NCBI GenBank assembly: GCA_035472475.1
Contig: DATIPA010000146.1
Coordinates: forward strand, 1 to 64,000
DNA from: JAFAXD01 sp035472475
Lineage (GTDB): Bacteria; Pseudomonadota; Alphaproteobacteria; Rhizobiales; Xanthobacteraceae
Direction of reading: 5' to 3'
Length of the DNA stretch: 64,000 bases
Shown here: piece by piece, positions 26,674 through 36,545 of the stretch
Position numbering within the stretch: position 1 is the first letter of the stretch
Layout of the letters: each line of letters begins with the position of its first letter
Made by a program: the position numbers and the translations under genes
The notes under the pieces: generated by a model
What the model saw: the letters and a program-made list of their open reading frames with translations, nothing else
The model's database searches: none
Told to the model about the DNA's origin: nothing

Positions 26674-28176
26674 CTATTCCTGGAATGCTTCTTCGCGGGT
26701 CTTGCGCAGCGCCGGCAAGACAATCAGGGCAACGACGCAGGCCGACAGCACGAGCAGGATGGCCGAGATCGGGCGCTGCACAAAGATCATCGGATCGCCG
26801 CGGGACAACACCAGAGAGCGGCGGAGGTTTTCTTCCATCAGTGGACCGAGGATGAAGCCCAGCACCATTGGCGCCGGCTCGCAGCCGAGCCGCACCAGGA
26901 TATAGCCGAACAACCCGAAGCCGGCCGTGAACACCATCAGCACCGAGTTGTTGTTGGTGGAATACACGCCGATGACGCAGAACAGCAGGATCGCCGGATA
27001 CAAAAACCGGTAGGGCAGCGACAAAAGCTTCACCCAAATGCCGATCATCGGGAGGTTGATGATCACCAGCATCAGGTTGCCGATCCACATGCTGGCGACC
27101 AGTCCCCAGAACAGATCGGGCCGGCTGGTCATCACCGCCGATCCGGGTTGAATTCCCTGGATCATCATCGCGCCCATCATCAGCGCCATGATGGCGTTGG
27201 ACGGCAGGCCGAGGGTCAGCAGCGGAATGAATGAGGTCTGCGCCGCCGAATTGTTCGCGGATTCCGGGCCAGCGACACCTTCGATCGCGCCCTTGCCAAA
27301 ACGCGAGGGATCTTTTGCGATCTTCTTTTCCAGCGTGTAAGCGGCAAACGACGCCAGCACCACGCCGCCGCCGGGCAAAATGCCAAGAATGGCGCCGAGA
27401 AACGTGCCGCGGATCACCGCCCGCCAGGATTCATGAAAATCCTTCATGCTCGGCCACAGGTCGCGAAATCGCGCCGTGATCGCCGAGCGTCCGACGTCGG
27501 GCTGCTCGAGATTGCGGATGATCTCGACGACGCCGAACATGCCGATGACCATGGGGAGGAAATCGAGGCCATCCCAAAGTACGGAAACGCCGAATGTGTA
27601 CCGGGTTGCGCCGCTGTTGACGTCGGTTCCGACCAGGCCGAACAACAGCCCGATCACGATCATCGCGATCGCCTTGATTACCGAGCCGTGTGCCAGCACA
27701 ACCGCGGTAAGGAGACCCAGCACCATCAGCGAAAAATAGTCGGGCGAGTTGAACTGCTGGGCGAGCGCCGCCAGCGGAGGCGCGAACGCGCAGATAAAAA
27801 TGGTGCCGACACAGCCGGCAAAGAATGATCCGAGCGCCGCCACCGCGAGCGCGGCGCCGGCGCGCCCCTGCTTGGCCATCTGGTGGCCGTCGATGCAGGT
27901 CACGATCGATGACGCCTCGCCCGGCATGTTGACCAGAATCGAGGTGGTAGAACCGCCATACTGGGCGCCGTAGTAGATGCCCGCGAGCATCACCAGCGAC
28001 GACAGCGGATTGAGCCCATAGGTGACCGGCAACAGAATCGCGATGGTGGGAATCGGGCCGATGCCCGGCAAGACGCCGATCAGCGTCCCAAGCGTGCACC
28101 CGATCAGCGCGAACCACAGGTTCTGCAGGGTTCCGGCCGCGGCGAACCCGGTCGCCAGGTTGGCGAAGACGTCCAT
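26674..28176 (-). CDS. tctA: Tripartite tricarboxylate transporter large membrane subunit TctA
   Basis: 500 residues with about twelve hydrophobic helices. The family signatures are visible near the N-terminus (GVLPGIGPIPTIAILLPVTYGL and GIYYGAQYGGSTTSILVN) and in the second half (GILPGGGVVLASFAAYTLEKK). It forms the sodium- or proton-coupled channel that accepts solute from TctC/Bug receptors. It starts 3 bp after tctB ends, behind GGGGGGAA. It is the only tctA in the window, against twelve receptor genes. Confidence 0.95.
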   Translation of the reverse strand: MDVFANLATGFAAAGTLQNLWFALIGCTLGTLIGVLPGIGPIPTIAILLPVTYGLNPLSSLVMLAGIYYGAQYGGSTTSILVNMPGEASSIVTCIDGHQMAKQGRAGAALAVAALGSFFAGCVGTIFICAFAPPLAALAQQFNSPDYFSLMVLGLLTAVVLAHGSVIKAIAMIVIGLLFGLVGTDVNSGATRYTFGVSVLWDGLDFLPMVIGMFGVVEIIRNLEQPDVGRSAITARFRDLWPSMKDFHESWRAVIRGTFLGAILGILPGGGVVLASFAAYTLEKKIAKDPSRFGKGAIEGVAGPESANNSAAQTSFIPLLTLGLPSNAIMALMMGAMMIQGIQPGSAVMTSRPDLFWGLVASMWIGNLMLVIINLPMIGIWVKLLSLPYRFLYPAILLFCVIGVYSTNNNSVLMVFTAGFGLFGYILVRLGCEPAPMVLGFILGPLMEENLRRSLVLSRGDPMIFVQRPISAILLVLSACVVALIVLPALRKTREEAFQE

Positions 28177-28179
28177 GGG

Positions 28180-28629
28180 CTATTCCCCCCACCAAGCCGG
28201 CAACGGCTGTCCCAGCCCATAGACGAAGATGAGGACGCACCCGATCGACAATCCGATTCCCAGCAACAGCGACTCAAACAAGTTGACTTGGCGGCGCGCG
28301 AAGGCGGCGATCAACGTCATCACGACGCCGGTGATGGCGAGCCCGACGTAGCTCATCATGTAGCCGAAGACGACGACCGACAGCAGCACGAAGAACGCCG
28401 GGCGGAACTGCGGGGCCTCGATCGGCGGCCCTTCGATCGACAGCGACATCAGGCCGACACCGACGCCGATGAGGATGATCAACCAGCTCAGCACATACGG
28501 AAAGTAGCCGGGCCCCATGCGGCCGGCTGTGCCGTAGGTGAGATCCTTGCCGAAATACAGACCGGCCAATCCGATCAGCAAGAAAACAATAGCCGAACCA
28601 AAGTCTTGGGGACTCTTTACCCGAAACAT
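28180..28629 (-). CDS. tctB: Tripartite tricarboxylate transporter small membrane subunit TctB
   Basis: 149 residues with four predicted membrane helices. The N-terminal pattern FGSAIVFLLIGLAGLYFGKDL followed by GRMGPGYFPYVLSWLIILIGVGV is typical of TctB. It starts at 28629 behind GGGAG and heads the tctB-tctA-receptor transcript. TctB is needed for transport with TctA, but its exact role is not defined. Confidence 0.94.
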   Translation of the reverse strand: MFRVKSPQDFGSAIVFLLIGLAGLYFGKDLTYGTAGRMGPGYFPYVLSWLIILIGVGVGLMSLSIEGPPIEAPQFRPAFFVLLSVVVFGYMMSYVGLAITGVVMTLIAAFARRQVNLFESLLLGIGLSIGCVLIFVYGLGQPLPAWWGE

Positions 28630-28812
28630 TCTGCTCCCGTTCGTGTGCCCAGGCGCAATAGCCGACCCCGCCGCTCGCGCGGCTATTTGCGCGGTTTTTT
28701 GCAGAATCTATATCGTTCGACCACGCGCGGGGCAACAACGTTGCGGTGTCGCGAACACGCGCTCAATCGCGCCTCGTTGCGCGCGGGCATGTGCCCAAGC
28801 GCGTGGGCGGTT

Positions 28813-28888
28813 TGGTGGGCCCGGCAGGACTCGAACCTGCAACCAAGCGGTTATGAGCCGCTAGCTCTAACCATTGAGCTACGGGCCC
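28813..28888 (-). tRNA. tRNA with CAU anticodon, probably tRNA-Ile2
   Basis: A complete cloverleaf: acceptor stem GGGCCCG/CGGGCCC, D arm GCTCAATGGTTAGAGC, anticodon arm AGCGG-CTCATAA-CCGCT, T arm with GGTTCGAGTCC, and a genome-encoded CCA. With a CAU anticodon it could be elongator Met or the lysidine-modified Ile2. The CTCATAAnCGCTTGGT-type anticodon and variable region matches Escherichia coli tRNA-Ile2 better than elongator tRNA-Met. It is therefore a probable TilS substrate. Confidence 0.93.
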
Positions 28889-29148
28889 TACGGCGCGCGC
28901 ACCGTAGCATCGTTACACCGCGAACCGGAACCGTTCGACGGGAGCGCAAACCGTTGGCAGCGCGTGTTTCATAGTGACGGTGCGTGAACGTTGGAAGCGC
29001 GTCGCATCATCCGTGGCGCGCCCCATAGACATCACCGTTTCGTGAGTTCTTCAGGTTGCATTACTGCAATGCATCGCGCGAACTCCAATGCGGTGGAACC
29101 GACCCAACATGAGGAATGTTGTGATGCGGGGCGGTATCGAGAGCGGCC

Positions 29149-29286
29149 ATGAGTATTGCGGGAAAGAGTTACGTGCAGCGCTCCGAACGGGCGAGCGGGG
29201 CGGTTGCGCGCGGGCTGATCTGGACCGGGCTGATTGTCTGTGTCCTGGGATCCGCGCTTTATGACCTGTGGATGATCCACTGGTAG
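29149..29286 (+). CDS. Small single-pass membrane protein (45 residues)
   Basis: An ATG at 29149 opens a 45-codon frame ending at TAG. It has a charged N-terminus (MSIAGKSYVQRSERASG) and one clear membrane helix (GLIWTGLIVCVLGSALYDLW). Codon use agrees with local genes. GAGAG stands seven bases upstream. No known family was recognised, so it is a plausible but unproven gene. Confidence 0.4.
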   Translation: MSIAGKSYVQRSERASGAVARGLIWTGLIVCVLGSALYDLWMIHW

Positions 29287-29419
29287 GCGCGCCGCGGCGT
29301 CCCATCCGTCTTTGACGCAATCTGCCGCGTGCAGAACGCGTTTCCCCTTGTTTCTGACGGTTGACGGTTCGGGGTTGCCCCCCATTAAATGATCAACGGA
29401 CCTGTGATCCGGAGGCGTC

Positions 29420-30367
29420 ATGCCGCGCTCGGTGTCGGTATTGCTCGCGCTGGCGCTGGCCGCAGGCTTCGCACGTCCTGCCGGGGCGGCCGACACGCTC
29501 AAACTGGCGATCGGCCAACGCGGCATCTGGCATGGCGCCACTGCGGACCTCGGTCAGCGGGCGGGCATCTTCAGGAAATACGATCTCGCGTTGGAGATTC
29601 TCTACACGGCGGGTGCCGGCGAGACGATGCAGGCGGTGATCGCGGGCTCGGCCGACGTCGGCGTGTCGGTCGGCACGCTGGGCGTGCTCGGCGCGTTCGC
29701 CAAGGGTGCGCCGATCCGCATCATTGGTTCGGAGTCGGTCGGCGAAGATGCCTATTGGTACGTGCGTCCAAGCTCGCCGGTGAAGTCGATGGCCGACATG
29801 GCGGGCCGGACGATTGCCTACTCGACCACCGGGTCCTCGACCCACGCCAACGTGCTGAGCCTGATCGACGCCTACAAGGTCGACGCCAAGCCGGTCGCCA
29901 CAGGCGGCTTTCCGGCGACCTTCACACAGGTGATGTCGGGTCAAATCGACGCCGGTTGGGCGGCCCCGCCCTACGCCATGGATGCCCTGCGCAAGGGTGA
30001 GATCCGGGTGGTCGTGCGCTCGTCCGAACTCCCGCTGGTCAAGGACCACTCGATCCGTGTCATCATCGCCAACAGCCAAACAATGGCCGCCAAACCTGAT
30101 CTCTATCGACGTTTCATGCGCGCGTATCGCGAGACCGTGGATTGGATGTATGCGGGCGACGAGGCCCTGAGGATTTACGCGGATTTTGTCGGAATCCCGC
30201 TCGACGACGCCCGCCGCATCCGCGACGAGTTCGATCCCAAGGACATGCTGGCACCCGACCGCGTCATCGGGCTCGCCGACCTGATGCCGGACGCGATTAA
30301 GTTCAAGTTCATCAGCAAGCCGCTGACCGACACTCAGCTTAAGGAACTGGTGCAAATACCCCAATAG
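29420..30367 (+). CDS. ABC transporter substrate-binding protein, NMT1/SsuA type (orphan)
   Basis: 315 residues behind CCGGAGGCGTC. Signal peptide ends at RPAGAAD. The fold follows the NMT1/THI5-like and nitrate/sulfonate-binding family: GIFRKYDLALEILYTAGAGETMQAVIAGSADVGV, then GRTIAYSTTGSSTHANVL. It would capture a small organic solute in the periplasm for an ABC importer. No permease or ATPase gene lies beside it, so it must use components encoded elsewhere. Ligand unknown. Confidence 0.88.
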   Translation: MPRSVSVLLALALAAGFARPAGAADTLKLAIGQRGIWHGATADLGQRAGIFRKYDLALEILYTAGAGETMQAVIAGSADVGVSVGTLGVLGAFAKGAPIRIIGSESVGEDAYWYVRPSSPVKSMADMAGRTIAYSTTGSSTHANVLSLIDAYKVDAKPVATGGFPATFTQVMSGQIDAGWAAPPYAMDALRKGEIRVVVRSSELPLVKDHSIRVIIANSQTMAAKPDLYRRFMRAYRETVDWMYAGDEALRIYADFVGIPLDDARRIRDEFDPKDMLAPDRVIGLADLMPDAIKFKFISKPLTDTQLKELVQIPQ

Positions 30368-30453
30368 ATTGTGGCGAGCAAAACGCGGCGCAGTCACTAT
30401 ATCAACTATATCTATCGGCTAGGAGCGACCCCCGATTTCGCCGGGAGGGTGCC

Positions 30454-31296
30454 ATGGACACCGCCCCACGTCTCGACCCGCGCCGCGGACGCGCAATTCC
30501 GCCCGACTTTCTGGTCGAACAGGAGCCCGACAGCTACACCGCGCAGGATCACCGGACGTGGCGCACCTTGTTCGCGCGCCAGACCGAACTGCTCAAAGGG
30601 CGCGTGGTCCCGGAATATTACGCGGGGCTTGAGGCGCTCGGCATCACGAGCGCGGCAATTCCGGACTTTGCGGAGATGAACCGAGTGCTGACGCGCGCGA
30701 CCGGTTGGAGCGTGGTCGCGGTGCCCGGGCTCGTTCCGGATGCGGTCTTTTTTGCCCACCTCGCGGCCCGTCGCTTCCCAGCCGGCTACTGGATCAGGTC
30801 GCCCGAGCAACTCGACTATATCGAGGAGCCGGACGTTTTCCATGACGTATTCGGCCATGTGCCGTTGCTGATGCAGCCGCGTTACGCCGACTACATGGCG
30901 GCCTACGGACGGGCCGGCCTCGCTTACGCGGGAGATGCGGCGCTCGAAAATCTGGCGCGGCTCTATTGGTACACGGTCGAGTTTGGTCTGATGCGGACGC
31001 CCGCAGGCCTGCGCATCTTCGGGGCGGGCATTCTATCGTCGGCGGGGGAGTCGATTTACGCACTCGAAAGCCCGCAGCCGCTCCGCATTGCATTCGATTG
31101 CGAGCGCGCACTGCGGACACGCTACGAGATCGATCACTACCAGGGCATTTATTTCGTCCTGTCGGGTTACGATGACCTGCCGGCACTACGTCCAGAGGAG
31201 CTCAATGCGCATATCGCGTCGGCTCGGCGCCAGAGTGATATTGCGCCCGGCCAGCAGGTTGCGTCGGACCGCCTGATAGCAACGGCGGCGGCTTAA
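30454..31296 (+). CDS. phhA: Phenylalanine-4-hydroxylase
   Basis: 280 residues, started at ATG 30454 behind GGGAGG. An iron- and pterin-dependent monooxygenase that turns phenylalanine into tyrosine. The iron-binding block EEPDVFHDVFGHVPLL carries both His ligands, with the Glu ligand expected near YWYTVEFGLM. The length fits bacterial enzymes, which lack the regulatory ACT domain. No carbinolamine dehydratase (phhB) or homogentisate gene is adjacent. Its 3' end overlaps the convergent DUF488 gene by four bases. Confidence 0.96.
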   Translation: MDTAPRLDPRRGRAIPPDFLVEQEPDSYTAQDHRTWRTLFARQTELLKGRVVPEYYAGLEALGITSAAIPDFAEMNRVLTRATGWSVVAVPGLVPDAVFFAHLAARRFPAGYWIRSPEQLDYIEEPDVFHDVFGHVPLLMQPRYADYMAAYGRAGLAYAGDAALENLARLYWYTVEFGLMRTPAGLRIFGAGILSSAGESIYALESPQPLRIAFDCERALRTRYEIDHYQGIYFVLSGYDDLPALRPEELNAHIASARRQSDIAPGQQVASDRLIATAAA

Positions 31297-31844
31297 CGTT
31301 CAAACAACGACGCTTCAGCGGGATACTCGAGCACTCCGGCCGGGCTGGATCGCGCCGCGCTGGTCATTTCGGCAGGCTCGACATGGCCTCGCCCGAGAAT
31401 GTGAAACACAGCCTCGCCGGCGGCCATCAGATAATCGGCGACAATCCGCCGATGGCAGCGCCACCATACCGCTTCGGCGCACATGATCGCGCAGCGGCGC
31501 GCCTCGCCGAGCGTGCGCAGCTTGGTCAACCCGGAACGAAAATCCGCGCCCATCGCGTAGTCGGCGTAGTTGTGAAAGCTCTCGTTTTCCCAAAACGCGT
31601 TGGTGGTTCGCGGGACGTCGCGCTGACGGCTGCGGAGTCCGCCCAGCTCCGGCATCTGCCGGTAGGCGATCCCGACGTCAGCCAATGAATCTGCAAGCAC
31701 ATCGGCGTTGTATTGCGGATTGGTCCGTGAGCGCGGAACCGTCCGGATATCGACGACGACCTCGACCTGCGCCTGCCGGAGCAGGTCGATGAACGCTGCA
31801 ACCGGCAATGTCGAGTGTCCGATGGTGAAGAATGGCATCGCCAT
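31293..31844 (-). CDS. DUF488 family protein
   Basis: 183 residues. The family start is intact: FFTIGHSTLPVAAFIDLLRQAQVEVVVDIRTVPRSR, and later CAEAVWWRCHRRIVADYL, where conserved Cys and His residues sit. The biochemical role of DUF488 is not established. The ATG at 31844 and a second ATG two codons on (31838) are both possible. It lies 15 bp after a small DUF2945 gene and is cotranscribed with it. Confidence 0.88.
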   Translation of the reverse strand: MAMPFFTIGHSTLPVAAFIDLLRQAQVEVVVDIRTVPRSRTNPQYNADVLADSLADVGIAYRQMPELGGLRSRQRDVPRTTNAFWENESFHNYADYAMGADFRSGLTKLRTLGEARRCAIMCAEAVWWRCHRRIVADYLMAAGEAVFHILGRGHVEPAEMTSAARSSPAGVLEYPAEASLFER

Positions 31845-31859
31845 ATCACCGCGCCGGGA

Positions 31860-32099
31860 TCAGTGACGCAGGCGCCTCAGCGCGGCACCCTTGTGCAAAG
31901 CGATGTGATCGGTCGTATCGCTTTCGATCTCGTACTGCGGATCGACCTCGCTCGCGTGGTGGGTATAGCCGTGCCAATCGAGGTCCCGCGTATGTACCTT
32001 GACGATCCGGCCGCGTACCCGCCCCGCTTCCGAATTCCAAGTCACGTGTTCGCCGATTTTGAACTTGTGCGCGACTTTACGTCCTGTGCGGGCCGCCAT
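31860..32099 (-). CDS. DUF2945 (TUDOR-like, hypervirulence-associated fold) protein
   Basis: 79 residues. Contains the compact beta-barrel pattern FKIGEHVTWNSEAGRVRGRIVKVHT followed by YEIESDTTDHIALHKGAALRRL, typical of DUF2945. The fold resembles Tudor domains, and binding of nucleic acid or protein is possible. It precedes and is coupled to the DUF488 gene and is divergent from the RecD-like helicase. Confidence 0.85.
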   Translation of the reverse strand: MAARTGRKVAHKFKIGEHVTWNSEAGRVRGRIVKVHTRDLDWHGYTHHASEVDPQYEIESDTTDHIALHKGAALRRLRH

Positions 32100-32212
32100 T
32101 GCGGCTCCCTCCGACTCAATTTGCAGAACTAGACCAGGCGCCGGTTCGTTCCAGGAGCAAAACCGGGCGCGGAGATTTGACGGGATTCACTTTTTGTTCT
32201 TAGTGTCGCGAT

Positions 32213-33319
32213 ATGCCGGCGTTTTCGCCTCACCAGGATGCCGCCCTCAAAGCCGTCGCGGCCTGGCTCAAGGCCAAGCCGGGTCGTCGCTCGACGCCGC
32301 AGATTTTTCGCCTGTTCGGTTATGCGGGCACCGGCAAGACCACGCTCGCCAAGCACGTCGCCCAGGGGGTTGACGGCAAGGTCCTGTACGCGGCGTTCAC
32401 CGGCAAGGCCGCGCAGGTCATGCGCAACAAGGGCTGTGCCGGTGCATCGACGATTCACAGCCTGATCTACAGGGCGTTGGAGCGCGAGGAAGAGGTCCCC
32501 AGTTTCGAGCTCTGGGACGACGCACCCGCTTCCAAGGCCAGGCTCATCGTCATCGACGAATGCTCCATGGTCGACGCGGAGCTCGGGCGCGACCTGATGT
32601 CGTTTGGCGTCCCGTTGCTCGTGCTCGGCGATCCGGCGCAACTGCCGCCTGTCAGTGGCGGCGGATTCTTCACCGACGCCGAGCCGGATGTGATGCTGAG
32701 CGAGGTGCATCGACAGGCGCAGGACGATCCGATTGTACGGATGTCGATGGATGTGCGGGAAGGACGGGGCCTCATACTGGGCGCTTACGGCGTCAGCGCC
32801 GTGGTCCGGCGCGCTGACCTCGACCCCAAATTAGTGCTGGAAGCCGACCAGGTGCTAGTCGGCCGCAACGCAACCCGCCGCGCCTACAATCAGCGCATGC
32901 GGGAGCGTCGAGGATTTGCGAGTCCCACGCCAGAGGCAGGCGACAAGCTTGTCTGTCTGCGCAACAACCGCCGCAAAGGTTTGTTCAACGGCAGCCTGTG
33001 GAGCGTAAAGGAACGTGCCGCCACCCGCCGCCGGATCATCAAGCTGCAGCTCGCCGCGGACGAAGGCGTCGGGCGCGCGGTCAAGGTCTCGGTTCGCCCG
33101 GAATGTTTTACGGGCGCGATCGAGGACCTGGAATGGATCGAGCGCAAGCCCTACGACGAGTTCGACTTTGGCTATGTGCTCACCGTGCACAAGTCGCAGG
33201 GCTCGCAATGGGACAGCGTGGTGCTGTTCGACGAGTCGTTCGCGTTCGCCGACGGCCGCGACCGCTGGCTCTATACGGGTATCACCCGGGCCGCCAAACA
33301 GCTCACGGTGGTGATGTGA
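32213..33319 (+). CDS. RecD-like ATP-dependent DNA helicase (AAA_30/UvrD_C_2)
   Basis: 368 residues, a compact superfamily 1B helicase. Walker A is GYAGTGKTTLA, followed by AFTGKAA (motif Ia), VIDECSMVD (Walker B), LVLGDPAQLPPV (motif III) and a C-terminal UvrD_C_2 block YVLTVHKSQGSQWDSVVLFDE ending in YTGITRA. It is much shorter than RecD2 because N-terminal accessory domains are missing. A role in DNA repair or end processing is likely. It overlaps the convergent nuclease gene by 17 bp. Confidence 0.92.
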   Translation: MPAFSPHQDAALKAVAAWLKAKPGRRSTPQIFRLFGYAGTGKTTLAKHVAQGVDGKVLYAAFTGKAAQVMRNKGCAGASTIHSLIYRALEREEEVPSFELWDDAPASKARLIVIDECSMVDAELGRDLMSFGVPLLVLGDPAQLPPVSGGGFFTDAEPDVMLSEVHRQAQDDPIVRMSMDVREGRGLILGAYGVSAVVRRADLDPKLVLEADQVLVGRNATRRAYNQRMRERRGFASPTPEAGDKLVCLRNNRRKGLFNGSLWSVKERAATRRRIIKLQLAADEGVGRAVKVSVRPECFTGAIEDLEWIERKPYDEFDFGYVLTVHKSQGSQWDSVVLFDESFAFADGRDRWLYTGITRAAKQLTVVM

Positions 33320-33875
33320 CGGCGGCTCTTCGGTGCCGCCAATCCCATGGCCGCGCGAACTCACCCTGCCACAACCCACGAGCGGCGCGGCGCGCCTCCG
33401 CTTCGGCATCGGCGTAGGTACCGCCGGAGTAGCGGGGCCAATCGAGCGCCAATCCGCGCGCGACCATCCAACGCGCAACGTCCTCTTGCCCCTCGTAGCA
33501 GGTGGCCACGATGCGCCCGAAGGCGTCGTAGGTGCGCGGGACGCAGCGCACCGACGCAAACTGCAGACGCCTGGCGAGTGCGCGAAACGAGACCCGGCCA
33601 CACCGGTAAAGTTGGCCGTCATCGCTTCGGCAACGTTGCCGCCACTCCGGGGCGTCGATCCCCCATACCCGGATCGGAAGCCCGGCGACCGCGATCGAAT
33701 CGCCATCCAACACATGAGCGCGGCCGACGACTTCGCCGGTTGCCGGCCGAACTCTGGTTTGCCAGCGCAGAGTTCGGGAGAGCGCCGCGTCAGACCGGCG
33801 GGTGGCTTGCGAAGCTCCCAGCAGCGCGGCCGCGAACAGGACGCAGCAAGACAGCAGCAGGACGAGACGTTTCAT
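33303..33875 (-). CDS. Secreted thermonuclease-family (SNase-like) protein
   Basis: 190 residues with a signal or anchor helix (LVLLLSCCVLFAAALLGAS). The SNase OB-fold follows: VLDGDSIAVAGLPIRVWGIDAPE contains the calcium-binding Asp positions and the active-site Arg, and FGRIVATCY carries the later conserved strand. Several Cys (QRCRSDDGQLYRCG) suggest disulfides in the periplasm. The family includes nonspecific nucleases. The 3' end overlaps the helicase gene in convergent orientation. Confidence 0.88.
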   Translation of the reverse strand: MKRLVLLLSCCVLFAAALLGASQATRRSDAALSRTLRWQTRVRPATGEVVGRAHVLDGDSIAVAGLPIRVWGIDAPEWRQRCRSDDGQLYRCGRVSFRALARRLQFASVRCVPRTYDAFGRIVATCYEGQEDVARWMVARGLALDWPRYSGGTYADAEAEARRAARGLWQGEFARPWDWRHRRAAVTSPP

Positions 33876-33942
33876 GATGCCCGGCGGATTGATTCGCCGG
33901 CATGTTACGCTCCCGCTGACACACGCAAAAGTTGAATATGGT

Positions 33943-36153
<2,211 letters not shown>

Positions 36154-36545
36154 CGATATCTCCCAGAGCGAAATCGCCATTTCGCCCTCAAGCGTGTGAA
36201 CTCCAGTCCAACCCGTGTAGCCCCGGCACGGTGTTTTAAACCCGAGTAGCGGTCGATGTTCCCGATGTGGCGAGGCAATCCATCGCCGCATTGGGAACAC
36301 CGTCGGTGTGCCGTTTCGTCCTGCCTATGGCCAAGCAAGAAGGGCATCCATCCCTTGCTTTTGGCACGCCTTCCGAATCGGCGGCAGTTTTACCGGGCCA
36401 TCCTAAGCCCGGATTAACTCACTCCCCACAACCAAGGAATGGACCGCCGGGGCAGAGCCCACCGCGCCCGGCAGCGCCCTTCTACATGGACTCAGATGCT
36501 GTGGAAATCCCAGCGAGTCCAGAACATTTCATGGCCGCCGACCCG
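36154..36545 (-). other. dnaG-rpoD intergenic region
   Basis: About 390 bases without a supported gene. It must hold the rpoD promoter and leader. I see an imperfect inverted repeat around 36336-36362 (AGCAAGGG with CCCTTCTTGCT on the minus strand) that may end the dnaG transcript. No promoter could be assigned with confidence. Confidence 0.5.

Noticed and set aside
28813..28888. tRNA gene considered as an integration site for an island
   Set aside because: No integrase, no att duplication and ordinary flanking genes were seen.
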